In this document: piece by piece, positions 25,828 to 33,620 of the stretch
Numbering within the stretch: position 1 is the first letter of the stretch
Layout: every line of letters begins with the position of its first letter
DNA from: Streptococcus suis YS161
Lineage (GTDB): Bacteria; Bacillota; Bacilli; Lactobacillales; Streptococcaceae
Direction of reading: 5' to 3'
Length of the DNA stretch: 41,419 bases
NCBI RefSeq assembly: GCF_002760245.1
Contig: NZ_ASCA01000067.1
Location: 1 to 41,419, forward strand
Made by a program: the position numbers and the translations under genes
The notes under the pieces: model-generated
What the model was told of the DNA's origin: nothing
What the model saw: the letters and a program-made list of their open reading frames with translations, nothing else
Database searches by the model: none

Positions 25828-26307
25828 ATGAGCATTTATGATTTTACAGTACAAAAACAAGATGGAACAGATCAGTCCATAGCTGAGTATCAAGGACAAG
25901 TTTTACTTATAGTCAATACAGCGCCAGGTTGTGGATTGGCACCCCAATACAAGGAACTACAGGAGCTATATGATAGCTATAAAGACAAAGGTTTTGTCGT
26001 GCTAGATTTTCCTTGTAATCAATTTTTAAATCAGGCTCCCGGTTCTGCGGAAGACATCAATCAGACCTGTAGCTTGAATTATGGTACAACTTTTCCTCGT
26101 TTTGCTAAAATTGCTGTGAATGGATCTGAAGCTAGTCCGCTATATCGCTATCTTAAGAAAGAAAAATTGACCTTATTAGGAGGTCGAATTGAGTGGAATT
26201 TTACCAAGTTTTTGGTGGATAGACAAGGGCGTGTGGTCAAACGATATTTACCAACAACTAGTCCATTAAAACTTAAAGAGGATATTGAACTTTACCTAGA
26301 AAAATAA
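25828..26307 (+). CDS. Glutathione peroxidase family protein
   Basis: A 159-residue thioredoxin-fold peroxidase that reduces hydroperoxides with thiols. Family blocks are NTAPGCGLAPQY (peroxidatic Cys, replacing selenocysteine), FPCNQFLNQAPGS and WNFTKFLVDRQG with the conserved Trp-Asn. The usual NTATxCG and T/PQY neighbours are slightly altered (A-P before G-C-G). Many bacterial members use thioredoxin rather than glutathione. ATG 25828 has GAGGAGG at 25814-25820; longer frames upstream overlap rsuA and are not supported. It is co-transcribed with rsuA and ends at a terminator shared with fhuG. Confidence 0.92.
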   Translation: MSIYDFTVQKQDGTDQSIAEYQGQVLLIVNTAPGCGLAPQYKELQELYDSYKDKGFVVLDFPCNQFLNQAPGSAEDINQTCSLNYGTTFPRFAKIAVNGSEASPLYRYLKKEKLTLLGGRIEWNFTKFLVDRQGRVVKRYLPTTSPLKLKEDIELYLEK

Positions 26308-26308
26308 T

Positions 26309-26341
26309 AAGAAGGCTGGAGTCATCTAGCCTTCTTGTTTT
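26309..26341. terminator. Bidirectional terminator between gpx and fhuG
   Basis: AAGAAGGCT (26309-26317) pairs with AGCCTTCTT (26328-26336), followed by G and TTTT. The fhuG stop (TAG on the minus strand, 26328-26326) is inside the stem, so the end of fhuG codes for part of the terminator. Confidence 0.75.
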
Positions 26342-27327
26342 AGTAACCACAGAAAATAGGGGGCGCCGATAAGGGAGACGATGATGCCGGTTGGGATGCC
26401 TGTTCCGACAAGTAGTACTCGTCCTATGGTATCCGCTAGAAGTAGAATGAAGCTTCCTATTATCATAGTAGCTGGAATGATGACACGATGGTCATTTCCT
26501 AACCATTTGCGCACAATGTGACCAGCAATGAGACCGACGAAGGTGATATTACCAACTAAAATGACACTAAGAGAGGCTAGGGCGGTAGCCAATACCAAGG
26601 TAATCCGTCTTTCACGCTGTAAGTGGAGTCCCAAAGCCATGGCTGTCTGGTCGTTTAGATTCATAATATTGAGTGAGCGACTTCGACTAAACGTTGCCAG
26701 CCATACCAAGAGAAGAAGAGGAGTATAGATTGCGATAGTTTTCCAATCTCCACCATTTACTCGACCACTGAGCCACTGGACAATGTATTCCATCTTAAAG
26801 TCATCTAATTGGCTGATGATGCTAACCATGATACCAGATAACATGCTCGAAATTCCAACTCCCGTGATAATTAAGCGTGCAGGATGGATGCCGTACAGCT
26901 TCTTGCGTGCAATCCAGTAAACTAGAAAAATGGTTAATCCACCGCCCATCATAGCAAATAGAGGCATGAGACTCAATAAGACAGGGCTGATTTTTGAAGA
27001 GAGACCGACAAATAATGCCACAACAAGACCAGCTCCTGCGTTGATTCCTAATATTCCAGAATCTGCCAGAGGATTGCGGGTCAAAGTTTGTAGCAACAAA
27101 CCCGCCAAAGCCAGAGAAGCCCCTCCAATAATGGAGGCGATTATTCTAGGTAAGCGAATTCGCCCAATGATCAGTAGAGTCGATGAACTGGCACGCCCAC
27201 TCATGATGTCGATGAGATCTGAAAAGGATGAATTGCTATAGCCGATAGATAAGGAAAGTAGGAAAATGACAAATAAAAGGATTAGCAGGAATGTGAATAT
27301 TTTTAGATAGTTGTGATGTCTTATCAA
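26326..27327 (-). CDS. fhuG: Iron-siderophore ABC transporter permease (FhuG)
   Basis: A 333-residue FecCD-family permease with about 9-10 membrane helices. Typical blocks are IRLPRIIASIIGGASLALAGLLLQTLTRNPLADSGILGINAGAG and the C-terminal GLIAGHIVRKW coupling-helix region (each part of a longer conserved stretch). It forms the membrane channel with FhuB. Its ATG (27327) overlaps the fhuB stop by 4 nt, so the two are coupled. It is the last gene of the operon. Confidence 0.92.
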   Translation of the reverse strand: MIRHHNYLKIFTFLLILLFVIFLLSLSIGYSNSSFSDLIDIMSGRASSSTLLIIGRIRLPRIIASIIGGASLALAGLLLQTLTRNPLADSGILGINAGAGLVVALFVGLSSKISPVLLSLMPLFAMMGGGLTIFLVYWIARKKLYGIHPARLIITGVGISSMLSGIMVSIISQLDDFKMEYIVQWLSGRVNGGDWKTIAIYTPLLLLVWLATFSRSRSLNIMNLNDQTAMALGLHLQRERRITLVLATALASLSVILVGNITFVGLIAGHIVRKWLGNDHRVIIPATMIIGSFILLLADTIGRVLLVGTGIPTGIIVSLIGAPYFLWLLKQEG

Positions 27328-28349
27328 AAGTGTTTCTCCTTTCTAATCAACCATAGGAAGCAAGGGAGACCAATGATACTGATGACTGCGCTAATGGGAG
27401 TTTCAACAGGTGGATTGATAGAACGGCAAACCAAATCTACCCAGATGAGGAAACTAGCCCCTGCAAAGGCAGTTAATGGCAAGAGTAGCTTGTAATTTTT
27501 CCCTGTAAACATGCGGATAAAGTGAGGAATAATGAGCCCGATAAAAGAAAGTGAGCCCACAAGAGCTACCGCAGAAGCTGAGAGTAGAAGGACAATTCCC
27601 AACAAAACCAAGGTTATCAGTAAGGTTCGTTGACCTAGATTTTTAGCAACGGTTTCGTTGAGACTCAGGATGGTCAGCTGATGCGAAAAGAGCTGAGCAA
27701 GGATGAGGCCGATGATGATAAGAGGAGCAATGATGGCCAGCATCTTCCAGTTTACCTGTACCAATCCCCCTGCTTGCCAGCCAATCACTGCAGTTGATAA
27801 ATCAAAGTAGATAGTAATAGCCTGACCAATAGCAGAAAATAGACTTGCTACCATGGCGCCAGATAAAATTAAACGTAGTTGATTGTAGCCTTTTTGCACC
27901 TGATAAGCTAGACCAAAGACTAGACCGGCTGCCAGACAGGAGCCCAGTAAACATATTAATAAAATTTGACTGTAGTGCAAACCGCCGAATAGAGCATAGG
28001 CAACAATGAGAGCAAGTCCTGCTCCAGCATTGATTCCTAATAAGCCAGGATCGGCAATCGGATTGCGTGTAATTCCTTGCATCATTGCCCCAGCTTGGGC
28101 CATGGCAGCTCCCACCAAGATGGCGGCTACCATTCTAGGCAAGCGCAAATCGATGATAACATCCTGAGCGGAAGAATCTGTCAGTGGATGCTTTAGGGTT
28201 TCTATCAGTTGTTGGTGGCTATAAGAAATAGCTCCAAAGCGTAAACTAAGATAGACTCCAGCTATGAAAGAAAGACAGATGATGAAAAAAACAAGCCAAA
28301 TATTCTTTGGCTTTGTTTTGGGATAACGAGAACTTACTAGTTTGTTCAT
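27324..28349 (-). CDS. fhuB: Iron-siderophore ABC transporter permease (FhuB)
   Basis: A 341-residue FecCD-family permease, partner of FhuG in a heterodimeric channel. The motifs DLRLPRMVAAILVG, GITRNPIADPGLLGIN and SFIGLIIPHFIRM are present. The frame is open back to 28400, but that would run into fhuD. ATG 28349 follows AAAAGGA and begins MNKLVSSRYPK ahead of the first membrane helix. The start is 13 nt after the fhuD stop. Confidence 0.92.
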   Translation of the reverse strand: MNKLVSSRYPKTKPKNIWLVFFIICLSFIAGVYLSLRFGAISYSHQQLIETLKHPLTDSSAQDVIIDLRLPRMVAAILVGAAMAQAGAMMQGITRNPIADPGLLGINAGAGLALIVAYALFGGLHYSQILLICLLGSCLAAGLVFGLAYQVQKGYNQLRLILSGAMVASLFSAIGQAITIYFDLSTAVIGWQAGGLVQVNWKMLAIIAPLIIIGLILAQLFSHQLTILSLNETVAKNLGQRTLLITLVLLGIVLLLSASAVALVGSLSFIGLIIPHFIRMFTGKNYKLLLPLTAFAGASFLIWVDLVCRSINPPVETPISAVISIIGLPCFLWLIRKEKHF

Positions 28350-28362
28350 ATATCCAGTCCTT

Positions 28363-29292
28363 TTACTGAAGTTTTTGAATTTCTGAGACAAAGGCGTCAA
28401 TTTGTAAATCTAAAGATATCGGATCGGAGAAGTAGAAGAGGTTATAGTCTATCTCGATGACGTGACCATTCTTTACAGCAGGTAGATTTTTCCAAATATC
28501 ACTTTCTTTGAGAGAGGCAGCTGCTTCTTTTGTTTTATCATTGACGTTAACAAGGACATAATCGCCAACATATTCTGGAAGAGCTTCTTGAGATACCCCA
28601 AACCAGCCTTCTTTATTGATGATGTCTTCTTGAACCTTTGCAGGAGCGGCAAAACCGAGAGCGCGATAGATTAATTCTCCACCACGACCAAAGTTATTAC
28701 CATAAAGGAAGATGTTCTTATCGAAGAAGTCCATGACGGTAAATGTTGAACTTGTATCAATCAATCCTTTCAATTCCTCTTTCGCAGTAGCAACTTTCTT
28801 ATCCCATTGATCTAACCAAGCTTGTGCTTCCTTTTCTTTTCCAAAAATCTGACCAACATCTGTCAGCATTTTCAGGTAGTCACTCTTTCCATAAGTGATT
28901 TCAATAACTGGAGCAATTTCTTTCAGTGTTTCTAAGTTATCATCACCAGCAAATACTAGAATGACATCTGGTTTTTGTGCGGCAATTGCTTCTGTATCTG
29001 CCGTTGTCAATTGTGGAACATCCTTTAGTTTGTCTCCAAATGCAGGACTATTTTTTTCTAAATCTAGACTATAGCTAGATACATCAATTCCTAATTGTAA
29101 GAGATAGCCTGTGTAAGAGTAAGCAAAGTTGACAACTTTTTTAGGATTTTTAGGAATGTCACCGTGGTAAGTAATGCCTTCAATCTTTGGCATGCTAGAC
29201 AATTCTACGTCTGTTGAAGAGGAAGAGGTAGAACAAGCTGTTAAGAAAACCAGCCCAACAAATAAACTAAAAATAGCTAAAAACTTTTTCAT
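28363..29292 (-). CDS. fhuD: Iron-siderophore-binding lipoprotein (FhuD)
   Basis: A 309-residue substrate-binding protein of the periplasmic-binding class III fold. The signal peptide MKKFLAIFSLFVGLVFLTAC ends at a lipobox cysteine (residue 20), so it is a lipoprotein on the outer face of the membrane. Family blocks: PKKVVNFAYSYTGYLLQLGI, and AAQKPDVILVF. It delivers ferric siderophore, hydroxamates in the Fhu type, to FhuB-FhuG. The exact ligand cannot be read from sequence. RBS AAGGAGAAAA is upstream of ATG 29292. Confidence 0.9.
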   Translation of the reverse strand: MKKFLAIFSLFVGLVFLTACSTSSSSTDVELSSMPKIEGITYHGDIPKNPKKVVNFAYSYTGYLLQLGIDVSSYSLDLEKNSPAFGDKLKDVPQLTTADTEAIAAQKPDVILVFAGDDNLETLKEIAPVIEITYGKSDYLKMLTDVGQIFGKEKEAQAWLDQWDKKVATAKEELKGLIDTSSTFTVMDFFDKNIFLYGNNFGRGGELIYRALGFAAPAKVQEDIINKEGWFGVSQEALPEYVGDYVLVNVNDKTKEAAASLKESDIWKNLPAVKNGHVIEIDYNLFYFSDPISLDLQIDAFVSEIQKLQ

Positions 29293-29304
29293 TTTTTCTC
29301 CTTA

Positions 29305-30090
29305 TTATTTTTTTAAATCGTAAGTTAGCAAAATAGGGTAATCTTGACCAGTAACCTGCATCAATTGAGGTTCAATGCTAAAAATGTCCCTCAGTATCTC
29401 AGTTGTCATCATATTGGACACAGACCCATGGTAGCGAATATCTCCCTCTTTCATGGCAATCATATAATCTGAAAATCGAGCTGATAAATTGACATCGTGA
29501 AGGACCATCACAATGGTTTTCTGTCGGCTTTGATTCAGTTCTTTTAAAAGTTCTAAGACTTCCAATTGATGATTGAGATCAAGATAGGTTGTTGGTTCAT
29601 CTAAGAAAATGGTATCCGTATCTTGGGCAAGTGCCATCGCAATCCAAACCCGTTGCCTCTGACCACCTGATAAATCATCAACTGGTAACCTAGCGTAGGG
29701 AGCGGTCTGGGTGACTTCCAAGGCCCAGTTGATTTTCTCTCTATCCTGATCAGTGAGATGCCCCAGCCCATTTTGATGCGGAAAGCGACCATAGGAGACC
29801 AGTTCATAAACGGAAATCCCTTCTGTCGCTTCTAAGACCTGAGGGAGCAGGGCCAATTTTTTGGCAACTTCTTTGGTTGGTAGTTGTGAAATGGCTTGTC
29901 CATCTAAATAGATAGCCCCTTCTTGAACAGGGATAATCCTTGTCAACGCCTTAAGCAAGGTCGATTTTCCACAGCCATTGGCACCAATGATCGTCGTTAT
30001 ATTTCCTTTTGGGATACTTGTTGATAATTCATCAATAATAATCCGATTGTCGTAAGAGACTTGGATATTTTCCGCTTGAATCAAAGACAC
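29305..30090 (-). CDS. fhuC: Iron-siderophore ABC transporter ATPase (FhuC)
   Basis: A 261-residue ABC ATPase. Walker A GANGCGKST is at residues 36-44, the signature LSGGQRQRVWIAMALAQ near 140, and Walker B TIFLDEPT near 160. It powers uptake by FhuB-FhuG-FhuD. It is the first gene of the operon, with AAAGGAGG before ATG 30090. Upstream are a promoter and CodY- and Fur/PerR-like sites, so iron, peroxide or amino-acid status may control it. Confidence 0.93.
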   Translation of the reverse strand: MSLIQAENIQVSYDNRIIIDELSTSIPKGNITTIIGANGCGKSTLLKALTRIIPVQEGAIYLDGQAISQLPTKEVAKKLALLPQVLEATEGISVYELVSYGRFPHQNGLGHLTDQDREKINWALEVTQTAPYARLPVDDLSGGQRQRVWIAMALAQDTDTIFLDEPTTYLDLNHQLEVLELLKELNQSRQKTIVMVLHDVNLSARFSDYMIAMKEGDIRYHGSVSNMMTTEILRDIFSIEPQLMQVTGQDYPILLTYDLKK

Positions 30091-30140
30091 AAACTCCTCC
30101 TTTCCAGAATACGATTCATTAATAATTTGTTCCGACCAGT

Positions 30141-30209
30141 ATTATATCAAAAAAATTTACCAAAACAAAGAGTTTTCTGAAAATTTTAATTTAATGAGAA
30201 TCGTTATAA
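30141..30209 (-). promoter_or_regulatory. fhu promoter with CodY-like and Fur/PerR-like boxes
   Basis: On the minus strand -10 TATAAT is at 30146-30141 and a weak -35 TTTGTT at 30169-30164 (17-bp spacing). AATTTTCAGAAAACT (30185-30171) matches the CodY motif AATTTTCWGAAAATT at 14 of 15 positions and abuts the -35. TGAGAATCGTTATAA (30195-30209, plus strand) matches a 7-1-7 Fur box (TGATAATNATTATCA) at about 11 of 14 defined positions and a PerR box almost as well. Confidence 0.6.
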
Positions 30210-30213
30210 AAAA

Positions 30214-30548
30214 GGGAGTGGGAAAGAACTCAACCAAAATAAAAAGAGTTCCCCTCACTTCCAAGCAGTTGGCTCGGGCTAAAATAGTCCACTGGACTAT
30301 TTTACTCCCACCCCCGCATAGCTCCAACAGTCAGAGTAGTGACTGTTGGAGGTTGGAAATGAAGCGAACTCTGTTCGCATCAGTCGTAATGGTTAGATTT
30401 GGAGTGTAAAACACGAATTGCTGAGATTTGCTTCGCAAATACTATCTCCAACCTTTAACAGTCCACTGGACTGTTAAAGCCAATCAACCACTGCGCTGAG
30501 ATGTTGACACTAACTTTGAGAAGCGGTGCTGGGCTTTTTGCCCAGCCT
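30214..30548 (+). repeat. Structured modular intergenic repeat, copy B (longest)
   Basis: Starts GGGAGTGGGAAAGAACTC and ends in GCTGGGC-TTTTT-GCCCAGC (30528-30546). It shares block order with copy A (321-547). The central hairpin is CTCCAACAGTCA (30322-30333) with TGACTGTTGGAG (30340-30351). Three modules are absent from copy A: a 25-bp palindrome (30280-30304) and a 27-bp palindrome (30453-30479), both with core GTCCACTGGAC, and ATTTGC-TTC-GCAAAT (30426-30440 region). It abuts the murE 3' end (stop at 30556-30558), and its end hairpin is a probable terminator on the minus strand. Confidence 0.85.
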
Positions 30549-30555
30549 CCGTATG

Positions 30556-32001
30556 TTACAAATATTGTTTTGCTACTTCCAAATCACCGTCATAGGCGGC
30601 CTTTTCGCCATTGACAATCTGGTAGGCATCAGCCCCCTTGCCTGCGATGATGACGGCATCTTTCGGAGAGTTTGTCAGGCTCATGGCTGTGCGAATGGCT
30701 TCTTCCCGGTCCAAGATAAAGTCGCTTGGACGGGTCATGTGGGCACGGATTTGTTCAGCAATAGCAGCTGGATCTTCACGGTTGGGGTCATCAGCTGTCA
30801 GGATAACATCTATTTGAGGATAGTCATTGAGCAGAAGTCCAAAGTCTTTGCGGCGACTTTCTCCCTTGTTACCAGGAGCTCCCAGAATCAAAATTACCTT
30901 GCCTGTCTGATGTTCCAAGACGACATCAATCAGCTTCTTGACACTATCGCCGTTATGGGCGTAGTCTACAAAAACCTTGGCACCGTTTTGCTGGGTCAGG
31001 ACTTCCATACGACCAGGGACATTGGTTTGGGCAATTCCTGTGTGAATATCTTCCAGACTTGCCCCCAAGCGAAGACAGGCTAGCCCAGCTGCGATGGCAT
31101 TTTCTTGGTTGAAACCACCGATCAGCTGGATGTCGTAATGGCCAGCCAATTTGCCAGTCGCTGTGAAGTCAAAACCTGCTGACTGACTAATCTGGTTTTC
31201 AGAAGTCGGCCCATAAAAGTCATGGTCTTTAGAGCTGACTTGGTTTTTCACCACCTCAAAATGGTCCATTCCAGCATTGACAATAACCGCTCTGCTATTG
31301 TCCATCAAAAGACGCTTGTGGTAGAAGTAGTCCTCAAAAGTTGGGTGCTCAATGGGGCCGATATGGTCGGGGCTGATGTTGAGGAAGACACCGACGTCAA
31401 AGGTCAGCCCGTAAACCCGCTTGACCAGATAAGCCTGGCTGGACACCTCCATAATCAAGTGGGTCATGCCGTTCTTGACCGCCTCCGCCATCATGGCAAA
31501 GAGGTCCAGGCTTTCAGGCGTGGTCAGGGTGGACTTGAAGAAGGTTTTGCCGTCCAGCGTGGTGTTCATGGTCGAAAGCATGGCAGGTTTGTGGCTCTGT
31601 TTAAGGATGTTAAAAGCAAAATAAGCCGCCGTTGTCTTACCTTTGGTACCGGTGAAGGCCAGGAGTTTGAGCTGTTTCTGGGGATGACCATAAAAATCCA
31701 TGGCAATCAGGCTCATAGCCTGCTTGATGTCATGGACAATGATAGCAGGAATGCCGACTTCATAGTCGATTTCAGACACGTAAAAGGCCAGTCCAACCTC
31801 GATAGCTTTTTCCAAAAATTCTTTCTTAAAAGCCAAACCCTTGGCAAAAAAGAGGGTCGTTGGGCTAACAGTCCGGCTGTCATAGCTGAGAGCGTCAAAC
31901 TGGACATTCGTCCAAGTGCTATCAGTCTGGTTATTTTGTTTGATATGGCGGAAGTTGTCATCCGCTTTTAAGATGTCTACTACACGTTCAATTTTAATCA
32001 T
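30556..32001 (-). CDS. murE: UDP-N-acetylmuramoyl-L-alanyl-D-glutamate--L-lysine ligase
   Basis: Adds the third residue, L-lysine, to the peptidoglycan stem peptide in the cytosol. The protein has 481 residues, normal for streptococcal MurE. The ATP loop is [14 protein letters not shown] (about residue 115-128), followed by the Mur-ligase centre ([25 protein letters not shown]) and the C-terminal domain with [17 protein letters not shown]. The substrate motif DDPNRED is the L-lysine type; diaminopimelate ligases have DNPR. ATG 32001 has no clear Shine-Dalgarno and lies 6 nt after a -10 box, so the mRNA is predicted leaderless. Confidence 0.95.
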   Translation of the reverse strand: MIKIERVVDILKADDNFRHIKQNNQTDSTWTNVQFDALSYDSRTVSPTTLFFAKGLAFKKEFLEKAIEVGLAFYVSEIDYEVGIPAIIVHDIKQAMSLIAMDFYGHPQKQLKLLAFTGTKGKTTAAYFAFNILKQSHKPAMLSTMNTTLDGKTFFKSTLTTPESLDLFAMMAEAVKNGMTHLIMEVSSQAYLVKRVYGLTFDVGVFLNISPDHIGPIEHPTFEDYFYHKRLLMDNSRAVIVNAGMDHFEVVKNQVSSKDHDFYGPTSENQISQSAGFDFTATGKLAGHYDIQLIGGFNQENAIAAGLACLRLGASLEDIHTGIAQTNVPGRMEVLTQQNGAKVFVDYAHNGDSVKKLIDVVLEHQTGKVILILGAPGNKGESRRKDFGLLLNDYPQIDVILTADDPNREDPAAIAEQIRAHMTRPSDFILDREEAIRTAMSLTNSPKDAVIIAGKGADAYQIVNGEKAAYDGDLEVAKQYL

Positions 32002-32007
32002 GCTTCT

Positions 32008-32036
32008 ATTGTAAAACTATCTAGTTGTTTTTACAA
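32008..32036 (-). promoter_or_regulatory. murE promoter (predicts leaderless mRNA)
   Basis: Minus strand: -35 TTGTAA (32036-32031), 17-bp spacer, -10 TACAAT (32013-32008). The ATG at 32001 is 6 nt from the -10, where initiation is expected. Confidence 0.6.
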
Positions 32037-32113
32037 GTCGGGACCTTGTACTTATTGGGTCATTTTATGGTAGGTTCTTAAAGAAACTGACATTTCGTTC
32101 TGACGCAAATTTG

Positions 32114-32135
32114 TGCTATAATAGGAGGGATTGAA
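32114..32135 (+). promoter_or_regulatory. Promoter of the acyltransferase gene
   Basis: Extended -10 TGC TATAAT (32114-32122). Two SD-like stretches follow (AGGAGGG at 32123-32129 and AAAAGGAG at about 32134-32141); the second is correctly placed for ATG 32148. Confidence 0.6.
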
Positions 32136-32147
32136 AAGGAGAAGTTT

Positions 32148-32891
32148 ATGTTTTATTCTTATCTACGAACACTATTAACATTCTTGTTGTGGGCCATCAA
32201 TGGCAATATTCACTATCATGATAGAGAGAAGATTTTGCCACAGGAGGAAAATTATATTCTTATCGCTCCGCACAAAACCTTCTGGGATCCAGTCTTTCTT
32301 GGCTACGCAGCTGCTCCCAAGCAGTTCATCTTTATGGCTAAAAAAGAACTCTTCAAAGACCGCGGTTTTGGTTGGTGGATTTCAAAATGTGGAGCCTTTC
32401 CAATTGACCGTGACAATCCTGGCATGGCAGCCATCAAGTATCCAGTTAACATGTTGAAAAAAAGTGACCGTTCGCTGGTCATGTTTCCTTCTGGAAGTCG
32501 TCATTCATCTGAGCTAAAAGGTGGTGTGGCGGTCATTGCCAAGTCAGCAAAGGTCAAACTCATGCCAGCTACCTATGTGGGTCCTATGACTATCAAAGGG
32601 CTCTTAGCTGGTGAGCGAATTGATGTGGCTTTTGGAAATCCTATCGATGTTTCGGACATCAAGCGTATGGATGATGCAGGTACGGCAGAAGTGACCCGTC
32701 GAATCGAAGCTGAATTCAAACGCTTAGATGACCATGCAACTTCTTTCCAAACCAAGAAAAAGCCAAATATCTTGACCTATATCTACCGTATTCCTGTGCT
32801 CTTACTAGTTGCCCTCGTCCTAGGATTGACCTATGCCTTTAGCTATATTGCCAGCTTCTTCTGGCAACCAAGTACTCAACTCGATAAGTAA
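32148..32891 (+). CDS. plsC: 1-acyl-sn-glycerol-3-phosphate acyltransferase (PlsC family)
   Basis: A 247-residue membrane-associated acyltransferase making phosphatidic acid from lysophosphatidate. The catalytic HX4D motif is APHKTFWDPVFLG (about residue 43-48), followed by KKELFKDRGFG and the acceptor motif MFPSGSRHSS, a variant of FPEGTRS. A C-terminal hydrophobic tail (about 215-240) follows a basic stretch and is a likely membrane anchor. Streptococci have more than one PlsC-like protein, so its exact substrate is uncertain. The gene lies between murE (divergent) and comEA and has its own promoter and terminator. Confidence 0.88.
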   Translation: MFYSYLRTLLTFLLWAINGNIHYHDREKILPQEENYILIAPHKTFWDPVFLGYAAAPKQFIFMAKKELFKDRGFGWWISKCGAFPIDRDNPGMAAIKYPVNMLKKSDRSLVMFPSGSRHSSELKGGVAVIAKSAKVKLMPATYVGPMTIKGLLAGERIDVAFGNPIDVSDIKRMDDAGTAEVTRRIEAEFKRLDDHATSFQTKKKPNILTYIYRIPVLLLVALVLGLTYAFSYIASFFWQPSTQLDK

Positions 32892-32898
32892 AATTTTT

Positions 32899-32922
32899 AA
32901 ACTCGCTTTTGCGAGTTTTTTT
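32899..32922 (+). terminator. Terminator between plsC and comEA
   Basis: AAACTCGC (32899-32906), loop TTTT, GCGAGTTT (32911-32918) and further T to 32922. Confidence 0.85.
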
Positions 32923-32957
32923 GTATCTTTTGCGCACTATATAGGTGGAGGTAATTT

Positions 32958-33620
32958 ATGGATACGATTAAAACTTATATAGAAATGCTTAAAGAATATA
33001 AGTGGCAGATTGCCCTGCCCGCAGCGGCTGGCTTACTTATGGCGACATTTTTAATCTTCAGTCAACCAGCCAAGTCTGACCAGACGGGACTGACAGATTT
33101 TCCACAGACCGAACAAACTTCTAGCAGTCAGGAGCAGACGGAGGAAACCAGTACAGAAGTAAGTGAGGACCCCAGCCAACTGGTCGTTGATGTCAAAGGA
33201 GCGGTGGAAAAACCAGGGCTTTACACCTTAGAAGCTGGTGCGCGTGTTAATGATGCAGTTGAGGCGGCTGGTGGCTTGACCAGTCAGGCAGATCCCAAGT
33301 CTATCAATCTGGCTCAGAAGCTCAGCGACGAAGCGGTGGTCTATGTGGCCAGCAAAGATGAAAAAATCTCGGTGGTTGCCAGCACGACTGCCAGCTCTGC
33401 TATGTCCTCAGAAGAAAAAAACACCAGTCTGGTCAATCTGAATACGGCGACTGAGGCAGACCTGCAGACCATTTCGGGCATCGGTGCCAAGCGAGCGACG
33501 GACATTATCGCCTATCGTGAGGCCAATGGCGGCTTCAAATCGGTAGACGACCTCAACAATGTGTCGGGCATTGGCGACAAGACCATGGAAAGCATTCGAC
33601 CTTATGTCACGGTCGATTAA
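32958..33620 (+). CDS. comEA: Competence DNA receptor ComEA
   Basis: A 220-residue surface protein with one N-terminal membrane anchor (about residues 16-34). A Glu/Gln/Thr/Ser-rich linker follows, then an SLBB domain (VVDVKGAVEKPGLYTLEAGA, about 76-95) and a C-terminal double helix-hairpin-helix (LQTISGIGAKRATDIIAYRE and LNNVSGIGDKTMESIRPYV). It binds double-stranded DNA outside the cell and passes it to ComEC. ATG 32958 has GGTGGAGG upstream. I see no good competence (cin) box; the closest match nearby is poor. It overlaps comEC by 17 nt. Confidence 0.94.
   Translation: MDTIKTYIEMLKEYKWQIALPAAAGLLMATFLIFSQPAKSDQTGLTDFPQTEQTSSSQEQTEETSTEVSEDPSQLVVDVKGAVEKPGLYTLEAGARVNDAVEAAGGLTSQADPKSINLAQKLSDEAVVYVASKDEKISVVASTTASSAMSSEEKNTSLVNLNTATEADLQTISGIGAKRATDIIAYREANGGFKSVDDLNNVSGIGDKTMESIRPYVTVD

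Noticed and set aside
30526..31971. Long open frames on the plus strand opposite murE (185 and 249 codons).
   Set aside because: They lie antisense to a fully conserved murE and their products match no family; they are frame shadows.
32931..32938. Possible competence (cin) box before comEA.
   Set aside because: TGCGCACT matches TACGAATA-type boxes at too few positions to be called.
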